Shown: piece by piece, positions 12,989 to 23,998 of the stretch | How positions within the stretch are numbered: position 1 is the stretch's first letter | How the letters are laid out: each line of letters begins with the position of its first letter | Assembly: GCF_002795265.1 (NCBI RefSeq) | Contig: NZ_CP024870.1 | Location: 620,001 to 684,000, forward strand | Length of the DNA: 64,000 nucleotides | Direction of reading: 5' to 3' | From: Spiroplasma clarkii | Lineage (GTDB): Bacteria > Bacillota_I > Bacilli_A > Mycoplasmatales > Mycoplasmataceae | The notes under the pieces: generated by a model | What the model saw: the letters and a program-made list of their open reading frames with translations, nothing else | Told to the model about the DNA's origin: nothing | The model's database searches: none | Translations under genes and position numbers: made by a program

Positions 12989-13059
12989 TAATGAGCGATC
13001 ATAACAAACATTATCAAAACTATTTTGCAAAACATATGGTGATTAAAAATGAAAAATAA
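12982..13059 (+). pseudogene. Displaced C-terminal tail of the C39 exporter (H-loop region)
   Basis: Reading the frame one base back from 12982 gives LIIMSDHNKHYQNYFAKHMV and ends at TAA 13057-13059. This is the expected continuation of an ABC ATPase: the beta strand after Walker B, the SDH H-loop, and a short tail. It overlaps the next gene start (ATG 13049) by 11 bases, the usual arrangement of translationally coupled genes, which suggests that the intact exporter ended here. The 12991 ATG alone has no good ribosome site and would make only 22 residues. Confidence 0.75.
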
Positions 13060-13429
13060 ATCATTGGGTAGCTATTTTTGTCATTGTTTACTAGCTCTTA
13101 CTGGTATAATTGGTTTGTTGTTTTTACAAAAAACAAACATTTATCATGAAGTTGTGGTTGTTCAAGATCAAGTGGATGAAACCGGACAAATTAGTCGAAA
13201 AGCCATTCTATTAACTCAAAGCAAAATAAACCTGAGTGAAATTAGGTATTTTACAATCAATTATGTCACAACAGCTCAAAATTTACCAACAAAACATTTA
13301 GTTTATAAAGATGGTTTGCTTTACTTAGAAGATGTTGATTTAAAAAATCTACAAAGTTTTGTCAGCACTGTGGAATTGTATGGGGCAAAAACTAGTCTCT
13401 TTAAGTATTTGTTTGCATCACTAGAATAG
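13049..13429 (+). CDS. Small membrane-anchored protein next to the C39 exporter
   Basis: A 126-residue protein with one N-terminal hydrophobic segment (about residues 8-26, containing C11 and C13) and a soluble, beta-rich remainder that would face outward. I do not recognise the family. The tight overlap with the exporter reading frame suggests an accessory or adaptor for it, in the position where a short membrane-fusion-type partner would be expected (inference). No separate ribosome site is obvious, consistent with coupling to the upstream tail. Confidence 0.7.
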   Translation: MKNKSLGSYFCHCLLALTGIIGLLFLQKTNIYHEVVVVQDQVDETGQISRKAILLTQSKINLSEIRYFTINYVTTAQNLPTKHLVYKDGLLYLEDVDLKNLQSFVSTVELYGAKTSLFKYLFASLE

Positions 13430-13439
13430 TTGTTATAAT
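13412..13439 (+). promoter_or_regulatory. Extended -10 promoter before ybeY
   Basis: TTTGCA (13412-13417), 16 bases, then TATAAT (13434-13439) with TG one base upstream of it (TGTTATAAT). It overlaps the end of the preceding gene and gives a start about 20 bases before the ybeY ribosome site. Confidence 0.5.
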
Positions 13440-13461
13440 TAACTTAGTGAGGGTTTTAAAT

Positions 13462-13932
13462 ATGGAAGAAATTAGTTTTACATATGAATTTGATTTACCT
13501 GAACTTCACAGTTATGAAGCAGTTTTTCAACAAATTTTAGCAATTACCAAACAACAATTAAAAATTACTCAGGATTTAATGTTATCAGTAAACTTTATTG
13601 ATGAAGAAAAATCACTAAATTTGAATCAAACTTATCGAGGTAAAGATTATGCTGGTGATGTACTTTCTTTTCCAATTGATGATCCAATGGGAATCTATGA
13701 CCAGTTGGATTTTAAAGAAATTGGTGATATCTTTATCACTTACTCAATTGCTCAAAAAAAAGCAAAAGAATACAATCACACAATTTACAATGAAATGGCT
13801 TGACTATTTACTCATGGCTTACTGCACATTTTAGGTTATGACCATGAACTTGATAAAACAGCAGCGGAAATAATGTTTAGTTTAACAGATAATATCTTAA
13901 AAGTGATTAATGTTGACTATAAAATAGTATAA
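13462..13932 (+). CDS. ybeY: Endoribonuclease YbeY
   Basis: A 156-residue zinc-dependent single-strand endoribonuclease involved in 16S rRNA 3' end maturation and ribosome quality control. The metal motif is complete: WLFTHGLLHILGYDH near residues 114-128, with three histidines. ATG 13462 is preferred over the in-frame GTG 13447, because that GTG is part of the GAGGG ribosome site. It begins the ybeY-dgkA-cdd cluster that commonly precedes era. Confidence 0.93.
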
Positions 13933-13953
13933 TATTAGGAAGGGAGCAGAAAC

Positions 13954-14367
13954 ATGGCAGATAAAGATAAAAAAATTAAAAAAAGAGCTAATGTCGGAAT
14001 TAGGGTAAAAAACAAATTTGGTAATGCAGCAAGAGGGGTTATTACTGCTTTAAAAGAAGAGTCTACTCTTATTGTTTACTTAATTGTAATTGTTTTGTGT
14101 GTAGGTTTGGGAATTTGATTAAAAATTTCAACCATTGAGTGATCAATTCTAATTTTAACAATTGGAGTTGTGGTTGGTTTTGAATTTGTTAACACTTCAA
14201 TTGAAAACTTTGTTGATTTGTTAAGTTTTGAATACAACATTAAAGCCAAAAAAATCAAAGATATTTGTGCAGCTGCAAGTATTATTAATGCAATTTGTTC
14301 AGTTGCAATTGGATTTTTATTATTCTTACCAAAATTAATTGACTTTATCATGTCAGTCACTTCTTAG
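13954..14367 (+). CDS. dgkA: Diacylglycerol/undecaprenol kinase
   Basis: A 137-residue integral membrane kinase. After a basic 30-residue head come three hydrophobic helices. The conserved catalytic stretch EFVNTSIENFVDL is present near residues 76-88, followed by KDICAAASIINAI. In Gram-positives this family phosphorylates undecaprenol. It lies 21 bases after ybeY and 17 before cdd, with GGAAGGGAG as ribosome site. Confidence 0.9.
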
Positions 14368-14384
14368 AATGGCAGGTAATTAAT

Positions 14385-14786
14385 ATGGATAAACAAGTAG
14401 TATTTGAAGAGTTAAAGAAATTAAAAGAAAGAGCCTATGTGCCATATTCTCATTTTAAAGTAGCTTGTATCATTTACTTAAAAAATGGGGAAAAAATTAT
14501 TGGAGTTAATGTTGAAAATGCTGCATATAACCCAACAATTTGTGCAGAAAGAGCTGCAGTACCTCAATTGGTGGCCCAAGGTTACAATAAAAATGATGTT
14601 GAATTGGTGGCTTTATACACTGATTCAGATAAATTTGGTTCACCTTGTGGTACATGTCGTCAGACTTTAATTGAAATTTTAGATCCAAATCAAAAAATGT
14701 GGATTTTTAACAAAAATGATTTTGTTGGTGAATACACAATTGGGTATTTTCTACCAGAAGGGTTTACAGCTTGTGATTTAGCTTAA
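14385..14786 (+). CDS. cdd: Cytidine deaminase
   Basis: A 133-residue homotetrameric-type zinc deaminase that converts cytidine and deoxycytidine to uridine forms in pyrimidine salvage. Zinc ligands and catalytic acid are visible: C53 and E55 in CAERAA, C88 and C91 in PCGTCRQ. In B. subtilis cdd also sits between dgkA and era; here two membrane protein genes have been placed between cdd and era. Confidence 0.96.
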   Translation: MDKQVVFEELKKLKERAYVPYSHFKVACIIYLKNGEKIIGVNVENAAYNPTICAERAAVPQLVAQGYNKNDVELVALYTDSDKFGSPCGTCRQTLIEILDPNQKMWIFNKNDFVGEYTIGYFLPEGFTACDLA

Positions 14787-14868
14787 TCCCCAAGTGTTAA
14801 TTTTATTAGTTTTAATATCATTTTAAGTCAGAATTTTATATAATGATACAAAGCAAGGAGGCAATTTT

Positions 14869-15546
14869 GTGATTAGTTGGTTTAGTTGAGACACAATAGT
14901 AACTGATGCTTTTGCAGCAGTGGGGTTTATTTTGGTTGTAATTACACCCCTAATTTTTGCTGCAATTCAAAGAAGAATTTTAAATGGCCGTTTACATACT
15001 AGAGTTGATGGTGAAAAGTTATTTGAAAAACTAAAGTATGACTTGAATTTATCTAAATTAACAAATGTTAACAAAAGGTTGCTTTACAGAGATGTTAACT
15101 ATGCTCGCTCAATTTTTGCAGGAGCTATGGAGTATAATAGTCGTGATTTATTATGATATTTTAATGAGTTGCACGCAAAAAACTTTATCTCATCTGCAAT
15201 TTGAGGAAAGGCTTGAACTCATTTTTGAGTTTGGATACTAACTGTGGGTGTAGTTATGGGTGGTTCTTACTTGGACTTTCCCAATTGATTATTTCAAATC
15301 AATACAATGACAAAAGTTAGTGGAATAGTCAGCATTTGTGTAATTTTTCTGTGTACTGTGTTTTTTTGTGGAATAATTAAAACACTTGAATTTTTCCGCA
15401 TCAAAAGAGTTGTCAACGATGAAGTTCGTCAAATCAATCTGGCAAAAAAAGAAAAAGTTTGAAAAGACTTTAAAATCATTTATTGATCATCTATTTCTGT
15501 CTTTTTTCTAGGTTGAGTATTAGTGTTTATTAATATGTTTTTTTAA
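14869..15546 (+). CDS. Membrane protein of unknown function
   Basis: A 225-residue protein starting at GTG 14869 (AAGGAGG eight bases before). It has an N-terminal transmembrane segment, a cytoplasmic middle part with charged helices, and about three more hydrophobic segments (roughly residues 115-135, 150-175, 203-223). Eleven or more tryptophans are mostly TGA-coded. I do not recognise the family. It is followed after 17 bases by a second, larger membrane protein, and the pair probably works together. Confidence 0.75.
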
Positions 15547-15563
15547 AAATTGGAGGTGTAAGA

Positions 15564-16721
15564 ATGGCAAGCAAATCTGGATTATCTGATCGTTTAGTTA
15601 TGGGAAAACTTGGAAATATCTATACTAAAAGATTTTTAAAATCTAAAAATGTTAATATAGTTTCTGAAGGTGATTTTTTATCAAGAATTAGAATTTTGTG
15701 TAGTGCAACTTATCTAATGCCTTTTCAAGCAGTTTGAATTTGCTTTTTCTTATATGCTCGTCTTACTGTCGGTCTTAATATTGGTTCTAATGCAGTTGTG
15801 CCAGCTGAACAACTTTGATTGTTAAAAGAACAAGTTTTTGTTTTAAATTTCTTTTTATCAGTCCAACTTTATCATATTTTCTTGCTAGCAATTGTTATGA
15901 TTGTGATGTTAAATATGACATTGGGGAAAGGGGTAACAATTTTTACAAGTATTTTTAATGCCTTGTACATTGCAGAGGCCATGCTTTATTCAAGTTTTAT
16001 CTTTATCTTAGCATGGGTTGGTATTTTACAGAATTTTAACAGTTTCTCAGGATTTTTCACTGTTATCACCACACAATGAATTTGAGTGGTCATGATAATT
16101 GGGGCAATGATTTCTTTTGCACCAATCTCAGACTTGTGAAGAGAAGTTAACATTTGAAATCGTGAATGAATTAGAATTGATCGTTATCGTCGTACTGAAG
16201 ACAAAGAAAATGGTTTTGTTTTTAAAACCTGAGTCACTCCTGGGGAAATCAAATCTCGTCGAGGAATGATAATTGCTGGGTGGTTTTCAATTTTTATTGC
16301 CTCAGTTTTTGAACTGATGGATGTGTTTGCTAACACTCAATTCTTAGTTTTTAAATATATAATTTTAATTTTTGGTTATGTTGTTTTTATAGCTTCATTT
16401 GTAGTGCCTTATAATCGACTAAGCTTAATTTTTTACTGATTAAACCAAACCTTTTTATTGGGTTTAGCCATTTATGGACTTGTGCTAATCCAAGGTCAAG
16501 CTTGACAAAGTGGTAACTGATATATGTATTGTTACATAATGCTGCTATTCCCTTGGGGATACAGTTTTAGGGCAGCAATTCGGTATACCTGAACTTTAAA
16601 AGATAAAGAAGAAATCAAAGCAGTTGTTTTAAATATGTTTGACAACAAAGATGATTTTGAAAAGTATTTAGAACAGCGTGAAGAAAAACAAGAAATCAAA
16701 GAAAGTGAAACTACCATTTAG
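15564..16721 (+). CDS. Multi-pass membrane protein of unknown function
   Basis: A 385-residue protein with about eight hydrophobic segments, a cytoplasmic loop rich in Arg around IDRYRRTEDKENG, and a charged C-terminus EKQEIKESETTI. GGAGGTG precedes ATG 15564. No transporter motif is visible. It is positioned directly before era, and its last codons run up to the era ribosome site, so era is probably co-transcribed with it. Confidence 0.75.
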
Positions 16722-16737
16722 TTTAGAGGAAATAGTT

Positions 16738-17640
16738 TTGGAAAAAATAAAATCAGGTTTTGTAAGTATTGTTGGTCGTCCCAATGTGGGAAAATCAACA
16801 TTATTAAACACATTATTAAATAAAAAAGTGTCAATTGTCACTGAAAAGGCACAAACCACTAGAAATAGAATTCAAGGTATTTTAACTACACCAGATGCTC
16901 AAATTGTTTTTGTGGATACTCCAGGGCTACATAAAGTTCAAAATGAATTGGATCGTTATATGAACCGAGTGGCTTTGCAAGCAACCAAGGGCACAGATGT
17001 AATTTTACTTTTAGCACCAAGTGATGAATTTATTGGAGAAAATGACCGCTTTTTAGTTAAATCATTACAAGAAAGAGATGTACCAGTTTTTTTACTCATC
17101 ACCAAAGCAGATCTAGTCTCAAAGGAATTATTAGATTTAAAAATCCAAGAGTGAAAAAATTATGGTTACAAATTTGCTAAGATAATTCCAGTTAGTGCAA
17201 CAACTGGTTTAAATTTACCAGCTTTATTAGATGAAATTAAACAAGTTTTTCCTAATACAGGAATTAAGTTTTATCCAGATGACCAGTATACTGATCAACC
17301 TGAGCGTTTTTTAATTCGTGAAATTATTCGTGAAGAAATTTTACTACAAACCGAACAAGAAGTTCCTCATAGTGTAGCAATTTTGATTGATAAGTTTGAA
17401 GAAAAAGATACTTTAATTAAAGTTATTGCCTCGATTATTGTTGAAAGAGATAGTCAAAAGGGAATTTTAATTGGTAACAAGGGAAGTAAAATTAAAGCAA
17501 TTGGTACTGAGGCTAGAAAAAAACTTGAAGAACTATTTAATAAACAATTTTACTTGGAGTTATATGTTAAAACCAAAGCAAAATGAAGACAATCTGCTTC
17601 ACTAATTAAGCAGCTTGGTTATGATAAGGATAGTTATTAG
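16738..17640 (+). CDS. era: GTPase Era
   Basis: A 300-residue GTPase that binds the 16S rRNA 3' end and helps 30S assembly. G1 is GRPNVGKS, G3 is DTPGLHK, G4 is TKAD, and the C-terminal KH RNA-binding domain contains GILIGNKGSKIKAIG. TTG 16738, seven bases after AGAGGA (16725-16730), gives the normal family length. A longer in-frame GTG at 16678 would overlap the previous gene by 44 bases and add 20 lysine-rich residues without a ribosome site. Confidence 0.94.
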
Positions 17641-17648
17641 GAGCAAAA

Positions 17649-18431
17649 ATGAGTGCTGTAAAAATTGAGGGAATTGTTTTAGATAGTATTGATTATGATG
17701 ATTTTGCCAAAATTGTTAAGGTTTTTTCAAAACAATTTGGGATTTTATCTTTTTTTGCTCCTGGAGTTAATAAAGAGGGTTCAAAAAATAAATACTCAGT
17801 CCAAAATTTGACTTGTAGTGAATTTGAAATATTTAAAGCTCGTAAAGATGAGAAGGTTAGTAAGCTTAAAACAGGGAGACTAATTGTTGATTTTTATGCC
17901 ATTGCCACAAATTACAATAACTATGTTTTTGTCTCGATTTTGGTAAATTTGTTAACCCAATTGTTACCCCCAGGTTTTAAAGCAGTAAATATTTATTATG
18001 CTTTTAAAACAGTTTTAGAAAACATGAAAGCCAAAAGAAATGGTTTTTTAAACTATGCAATTTTTTTGCTTTACTTTATTCAAAATAGTGAATATCGTTT
18101 GCGAACTAATCGCTGTAGTCGTTGTAAAAAAACCACCAACTCATATGCTCGATTTGAATATACTGATAAAACACTAGTTTGTGTTAAATGCTTATGACCT
18201 GGTGAAAAAAAACAACCACCATCATTTGTGAAAATTTTTAGTAGTTTTAATGAATTTAATTTTACCCAATTAACAGAAATGATTTATAATACTAATGATT
18301 TAATAGTTCTCCATCAGTTTTTGATAAACTATTTGGTTGATGAATTGGGTGTTTTCATAGGGGCATTAAAAATTATTAAAAATAGTGCAGTTATGAAAAT
18401 TAACGATAAAATAATAATGAACTATCAATAA
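17649..18431 (+). CDS. recO: DNA repair protein RecO
   Basis: A 260-residue recombination mediator that loads RecA with RecR on SSB-coated DNA. It has the N-terminal OB fold (about 1-80) and a helical domain with a zinc finger, CSRC and CVKC, around residues 155-182. TAGGAGC overlaps the era stop and supplies the ribosome site. The era-recO pairing is conserved in Firmicutes and mollicutes. The primary sequence is divergent, as is usual for RecO. Confidence 0.9.
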
Positions 18432-18534
18432 CACTTATATTGGGTAGACAAGTATTAATTTTATAGGAAAATATGTGGGTATTTAATTTTAGGTTTTGGA
18501 TTTAAAATTATCTATTTATTTAGGAGATTACACA

Positions 18535-19899
18535 ATGAAAATTGAAATGGAAAAATTAATTGCTCACTTGAAGGCACAAGGTTTTATTTTTCAGGGGTCT
18601 GAAATTTATGGGGGACTTGCAAATTCATGAGACTATGGACCATTAGGTGCTGAAATTAAAGCAAAATTAAAAAAATTGTGATGGGGGTTTTTTGTTAAAA
18701 AAAACCCTCATAATTTAGGTTTGGATTCATCAATTATTCTTAATTCCAAAGTTTGAGAAGCTAGTGGTCATTTAAGAAATTTTAATGATCCATTAATTGA
18801 TTGTAAGGAATGTAAGTCTCGTTGGAGAGCTGATAAGCTAATTGAGGAAAAATTCCCTGAATTAAATGTTGGCGGGTGAACCAATCAACAACTTGAAGAG
18901 TTTATTACAGCCAAAAAGATTTTATGTCCTAAGTGTCAAAAACAAAGTTTCACCAATATTCGACAATTTGCTTTAATGTTTAAAACAAATCAAGGTGTTG
19001 TTGAAGATGAAGGGTCTGTAGTTTACTTACGACCTGAAACAGCACAGGGAATTTTTGCACAATACAAAAATTGTCAAAGAGCAATGCGCAAGAAACTACC
19101 ATTTGGAATAGGACAAATTGGGAAGTCTTTTAGAAATGAAATAACTCCTGGGAACTTTATTTTTAGAACTCGTGAGTTTGAACAGATGGAATTAGAATTT
19201 TTCTTTGCTCCAAGTGATAATTTTGACTGATTTGAATACTGGTTAAATCAAGTTCAAACTTTCTTGAAAGATGTTTTAAAAATTCACCCCAATAATTTTT
19301 TAGTTAGAGAACACAATAAAGAAGAGTTGGCACACTATGCTAAAAGAACAGTGGATATTGAATTTAAATATCCATTTGGAACTGGTGAGTTATGAGGGAT
19401 TGCACATCGTGGAGACTTTGACCTATCTCAACACCAAAAATTTAGTGCTCAAGATTTAACATACTTAGATCCAAATACAAATGAAAGGTATCTACCATAT
19501 GTAATTGAACCAAGTGTTGGAGTCGAAAGACTAATGTTAGCAATCTTTTGTCAAGCATACACTGAAGAGGCTGTTGAAAATGGTGAAAGGGTAGTTATGA
19601 AATTACCAAATAACTTAGTTCCATATCAAGTGGCAGTCTTTCCTTTACAAAAACAACAAAATGCAGCTGCTGAGCAACTTTATGAAGAGTTGTTAGTAGA
19701 TTTTGATGCAGTTTTGGATGTTACTGGAAATATTGGTAAACGTTATCGCCGACAAGATGCCATAGGAACTCCACTTTGTGTTACAATTGATTTTGACACA
19801 GAAACAGAAAAGACTGTAACTGTCAGAGATCGTGATACAATGAAACAAGTCAAAGTGGCATTGAGTGAACTTAAAAATTACTTAACAACAAAATTATAA
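18535..19899 (+). CDS. glyS: Glycyl-tRNA synthetase, single-chain alpha2 type
   Basis: A 454-residue class II synthetase that charges tRNA-Gly. Visible motifs: GGLANSWDYGPLG near the start, a zinc-type CKEC/CPKC insertion, motif 2 around [32 protein letters not shown], and motif 3 in [12 protein letters not shown]. The C-terminal anticodon-binding domain starts near [11 protein letters not shown]. The 103-base leader has no T-box signature. The gene order recO-glyS-dnaG-rpoD is the familiar Gram-positive macromolecular synthesis arrangement. Confidence 0.96.
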
Positions 19900-19918
19900 A
19901 AGATGTGAGGTGATGGAC

Positions 19919-21895
19919 ATGGCAATTAATCAAGCACAAATTGATGAAGTCATTAATAAAGCAAATATAGCAGATATTATTGGCAAATACTTAGATATCC
20001 AAAAAAAAGGTCGCAATTATTTAGCTGTTTGTCCCTTTCATGACGATAAAGATCCATCTTTACACATAGCTCCATCTAAAAAAATCTTTAAATGTTTTGT
20101 TTGTGGAGTTGGGGGTAATGTTATTACCTTTGTTCAAGAATTTAATAACACAACCTTTTTTAAAGCACTAAATATTGTAGCCTCAACAGTCAAAGTAAAA
20201 ATTGATGGTCTAAAAAATCTTGATGATCGCCCTCGATTTAACAATGCTGAGGCTAGAGTTTTAGTTATTAATAATGAAGCTGCTAAATTTTTTAATGCCA
20301 TGTTAATTACAAAAAGTGCTAAACTAGCTCGAGAATATCTAATGCAAAGAGGCATTAAAAAAAGTGAAATTTCAAAATTTCACATTGGTTTTGTTCCAAA
20401 AGATATGGACTTAAAGCAATATCTATTAAAAAAAGGCTTTGAACTTAGAGATTTAGAAAATTCTAAATTATTTTCAAGTAAGGGTACCAAAGAATGAAAT
20501 TTCTTTGAAAATAGAATTGTTTTTCCAATCTGAGATAATGAAAATAATATTATTGGTTTCTCAGGGAGAGCCTTTCAAACTGGTGATGAACCCAAATACA
20601 AAAATAGTATTGAAAATATAGTTTTTAAAAAATCTCAACTTGCTTATAACTTTGCTAATGCCATCAACCACATTCGAGTAGCTAATGAAATTGTTATTCT
20701 AGAAGGTTTTATGGATGTAATTAGTTTAGAAAGAATTGGCATCAAAAATTCAGTAGCAATTATGGGGACTAATTTATCAGACTACCATGTTAAACTTTTT
20801 TCAAAAGTCACTAAAAATTTTAAACTATTTTTAGATGGCGATAAAGCTGGAGTAAGTGCTGCTTTAAAGACTGCAGTATTTTTAATGGACCGCAACATTA
20901 ATGTATCTATTATTGAAAACAAAACCAATCAAGATCCTGATGAACTTGTGGTTCAGGGGAACAAGAACCTGGTTGAAGAAATGATCTTTAATGCGCGGCA
21001 CCCACTTGACTTTGCCATGGAGTATTATTTGCAGTTTCTTAATAAGAATAATTCAACAAGTCTAGCAGAGTATGTTAAAAAAATTGTTGAAATTATTGAG
21101 CATGAACGAGATGCTATTATTAAAACAACCTCAATCAATCGTCTAGCAAAAATTAGTGGTGTGGAAATTGATGAAATAAATAAATTAATTAAAACTGTAG
21201 CAAAAGTTGAAGTAGTTCATCCAGAAGCCACTTATCGTCCTGAAGAGTTTGATTATAATAATTTGTGAGTTGATCAAACTTTTGAAAATAAAGATGTTGT
21301 TGATGATTTTATAATCCACACTAACATAAATCAAAACTATGAGTCAGATTTTCTTAATCCTGAAGCACAAAACTATGAAACTGTTAAACTTAATGTTAGC
21401 CACTCAACTCAGCAAAAGAACTTGTTTAGTGAACGTCGCAAACGAGCTGAATCACTACTGCTTGTTAACCTTGTTGGCAACTCAGCAAATCTTGAAGTGA
21501 TTAAAAATAATTTAGAATTATTTACAAATTTCAGTTACATGAAAGTTATTCAGCATATTATCAGTATGTATGAAAAAAACGAATACCAAGGAAATTCACT
21601 TGAAACCATTCAAACTTCTTTGGCTAAAGTTAAAGGGCTGAGTGAATCGCCACTATATGAAACTAAAAATCGACTTGATTTTACCAAAGATGACAAGCAC
21701 TATTCAATTGGAGGTATTAATGACATGCTTGACACAATTAAACTTTATAAATTGTGGGCAAGGCATGATGACACATTGAGAAAAATGATTAAAACCACAG
21801 ATTACCAAGCAAAGATAATCTTGCATGAACTATGTGATAAAATTATGCAAGAGATTCGAACAATTATGACCAAGAAAGAGGAGAGGAATAAATAA
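19919..21895 (+). CDS. dnaG: DNA primase
   Basis: A 658-residue primase that lays RNA primers for replication. The zinc-binding domain has CPFH (C38, H41) and CFVC (C59, C62). The TOPRIM core contains [10 protein letters not shown] and LFLDGDKAG. The C-terminal part binds the helicase. ATG 19919 is chosen over ATG 19913 because GAGGTG at 19906-19911 gives proper spacing only to 19919. The stop overlaps the rpoD start (TAATG). Confidence 0.95.
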
Positions 21896-23298
21896 TGGCA
21901 CTAAATTACAAAAAATTTGAAACAATGGAAGAGTTTAAGGAATACTTATTTAATTATTTAGAAAAAAATGATAATGAAGTATCACAAGAAGAAATCCAAG
22001 AGGTTTTTTACAAGAAGTTTAAAGATATTGATGAAGAAGAAATCAATGAACTATTTGAAGAACTTGCTAACAGAAATGTAGTTTATACTGATGAAATTAT
22101 TGATGAAGAAGACCTTGAAAAATTAGCAAAAATTGATGATGAAGATGATGAAGAATCTGTTGAAGATATGGTTGAAGGTTTTGCTGAAAGAAAGCGAAAA
22201 GCAAAAGACCTAAAAAAACAAAATCAAAATAACACCACAGTTAAATATCGAGTTGGTGGGATTAGCAATGAAACTAAAATTCAAGATATTATTAAATCAT
22301 ATTTCAACCAAATTGGTTCATCAAAAATTTTAACCAAAGATGAAGAGGTTGAATATGCAAAAATGTTAGAAAGTGAAGATGAAGCAGATAGAAAAGAAGG
22401 AAGAGATAAGTTGATTACTTCTAACTTGAAATTAGTAATTTCTGTAGCTCGTAAACATCTAAATCGTGGTCTTGATTTTGCTGACTTAATTGAAGAAGGA
22501 AACATTGGTTTAATGAAAGCAGTTGACAAGTTTGACTATACCAAAGGGTTTAAATTCTCAACTTATGCTACTTGATGAATTCGTCAAGCAATTACTAGAG
22601 CAATTGCCGATCAAGCAAGAACAATTCGGATTCCGGTCCATATGGTGGAAACTATTAATAAATTAACTAGAATTGAAAGACAATTAACCCAAGAATTAGG
22701 AAGAGAACCTTTACCAAGAGAAATCGCAAAAAAATTTGGGAAAGGGATTACTGCTGCAAAAGTTGTAGAAATCAAAAAGCTTTCAATTGAACCAGTAAGT
22801 TTAGAAAAACCATTTGGTGATGAAGATGATACCCATTTTGGTGATTTTGTTGAAGACAAAGATATTTCATCTCCAGATGAATATGCAGAAAAAGAAGCAT
22901 TACGTGAAGTAATTGATGATGTTTTTGCAGATATTCTGCAACCCAGAGAAGAAAAAGTTATTAGAATGCGTTTTGGAATTTTACCAACAAAATTAAGAAC
23001 CTTAGTTCGTCTAGCAGAGGAGTGCGATGATGACTCTGCAGAACAATTAAAAGAAGTGATTGCTAATTTAGAAATTCATTATGATACTTCAATTGAAAAA
23101 GTTCAAAGATATAAAGCTGCAATTATTCAAATGCATCTTTCAAAATATGACTCTCTCAAAACTTTAGAAGAAGTTGGTCGTGAATTAAAAGTTACTCGTG
23201 AAAGAATCAGGCAAATTGAAGCCAAAACTATTAGAAAGTTCAAACCTTCAGCATCTAATCCCAAAGCTAAAGTTTTAAGGGACTTCTTTAAAGGTTAA
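21895..23298 (+). CDS. rpoD: RNA polymerase primary sigma factor
   Basis: A 467-residue sigma-70. Region 1.1-like acidic head (1-115), region 1.2, region 2 with [22 protein letters not shown] and the promoter-melting TYATWWIRQAI (both Trp coded by TGA), region 3, and region 4 with the helix-turn-helix [20 protein letters not shown]. An unusual stretch of about 45 residues ([16 protein letters not shown]...) interrupts region 4 between MRFGI and LKTLEEVG, where most sigma factors have only a few residues; the flanking motifs are intact and in frame. The start overlaps the dnaG stop. Confidence 0.95.
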
Positions 23299-23299
23299 G

Positions 23300-23998
23300 A
23301 TGAGTATTGTAACCCCAAGATTATTTGCTATTGCAAATCTGATTTCCGATGGTGAAGTTGTAGCAGATATTGGTACAGATCATGCTTATTTGCCAATTTA
23401 CTTAGCAAAGTCTGGGCATGTTACAAAAGTCTATGCCACAGATATTGCCAAAAAACCTTTGCAAGTTGCTAAAAACAACATTCAAAGTTTTGCAGTAAGT
23501 GATAAGGTACAACCAGTTTTAGCTGATGGAATTGAATGATTTAAAGAAAAGAGAATAAAAATTTCTTCTTGCATTATTGCTGGAATGGGTGCTAACACAA
23601 TTTTAGAAATTCTTAAAAAAGATCATGAGTTTATTGATTGTTATGTTTTAGCACCAAACACAGATGTGGAACCACTAAGGAGATGAGTTAAAAAAAATAA
23701 ATATTATATTGAGACTGAAACCTTAGTTCTAGATAATGAAATTATTTATGAAATAATAAAGGTTAACAAATTTGCAGGACATAAAGTCAAAAGTAAGTTT
23801 GATTTGTTCTTTGGACCAATCTTGTCTAAAACTAAAAATAATGCCTTGTTAGAACAAAAGCTTTATTTAGAAGAACAAAAAATTATCAGTTTATTAAATC
23901 AAATCCCAAAAAAGGATAAAAAATATAAGCAGTTTATGAAAAAGAAAAAACTTATTAATAAACTACTTAAGAAGGAGAAAACAAATGTCAAAAGTTAA
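23300..23998 (+). CDS. trmK: tRNA (adenine(22)-N1)-methyltransferase
   Basis: A 232-residue SAM-dependent enzyme that methylates A22 of tRNA. Motif I is VADIGTDHAYLPIYL, followed by YATDIAKKPLQVAKNNI and IAGMGANTILEIL, all typical of TrmK (YqfN). The gene begins one base after rpoD and overlaps the next gene by 14 bases, in the same order (rpoD-yqfN-yqfO) as Bacillus. The C-terminal third is lysine-rich and coiled-coil-like. Confidence 0.92.

Noticed and set aside
14076-14360. Minus-strand frame opposite dgkA
   Set aside because: Antisense to a clear membrane kinase gene with all its motifs; no ribosome site.
16678-16737. GTG start for Era 60 bases upstream
   Set aside because: It overlaps the previous gene by 44 bases, has no ribosome site, and makes the protein longer than the family norm.
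18432-18534. T-box riboswitch ahead of glyS
   Set aside because: No GGTGGNACC-type T-box sequence and too little room for a specifier hairpin.
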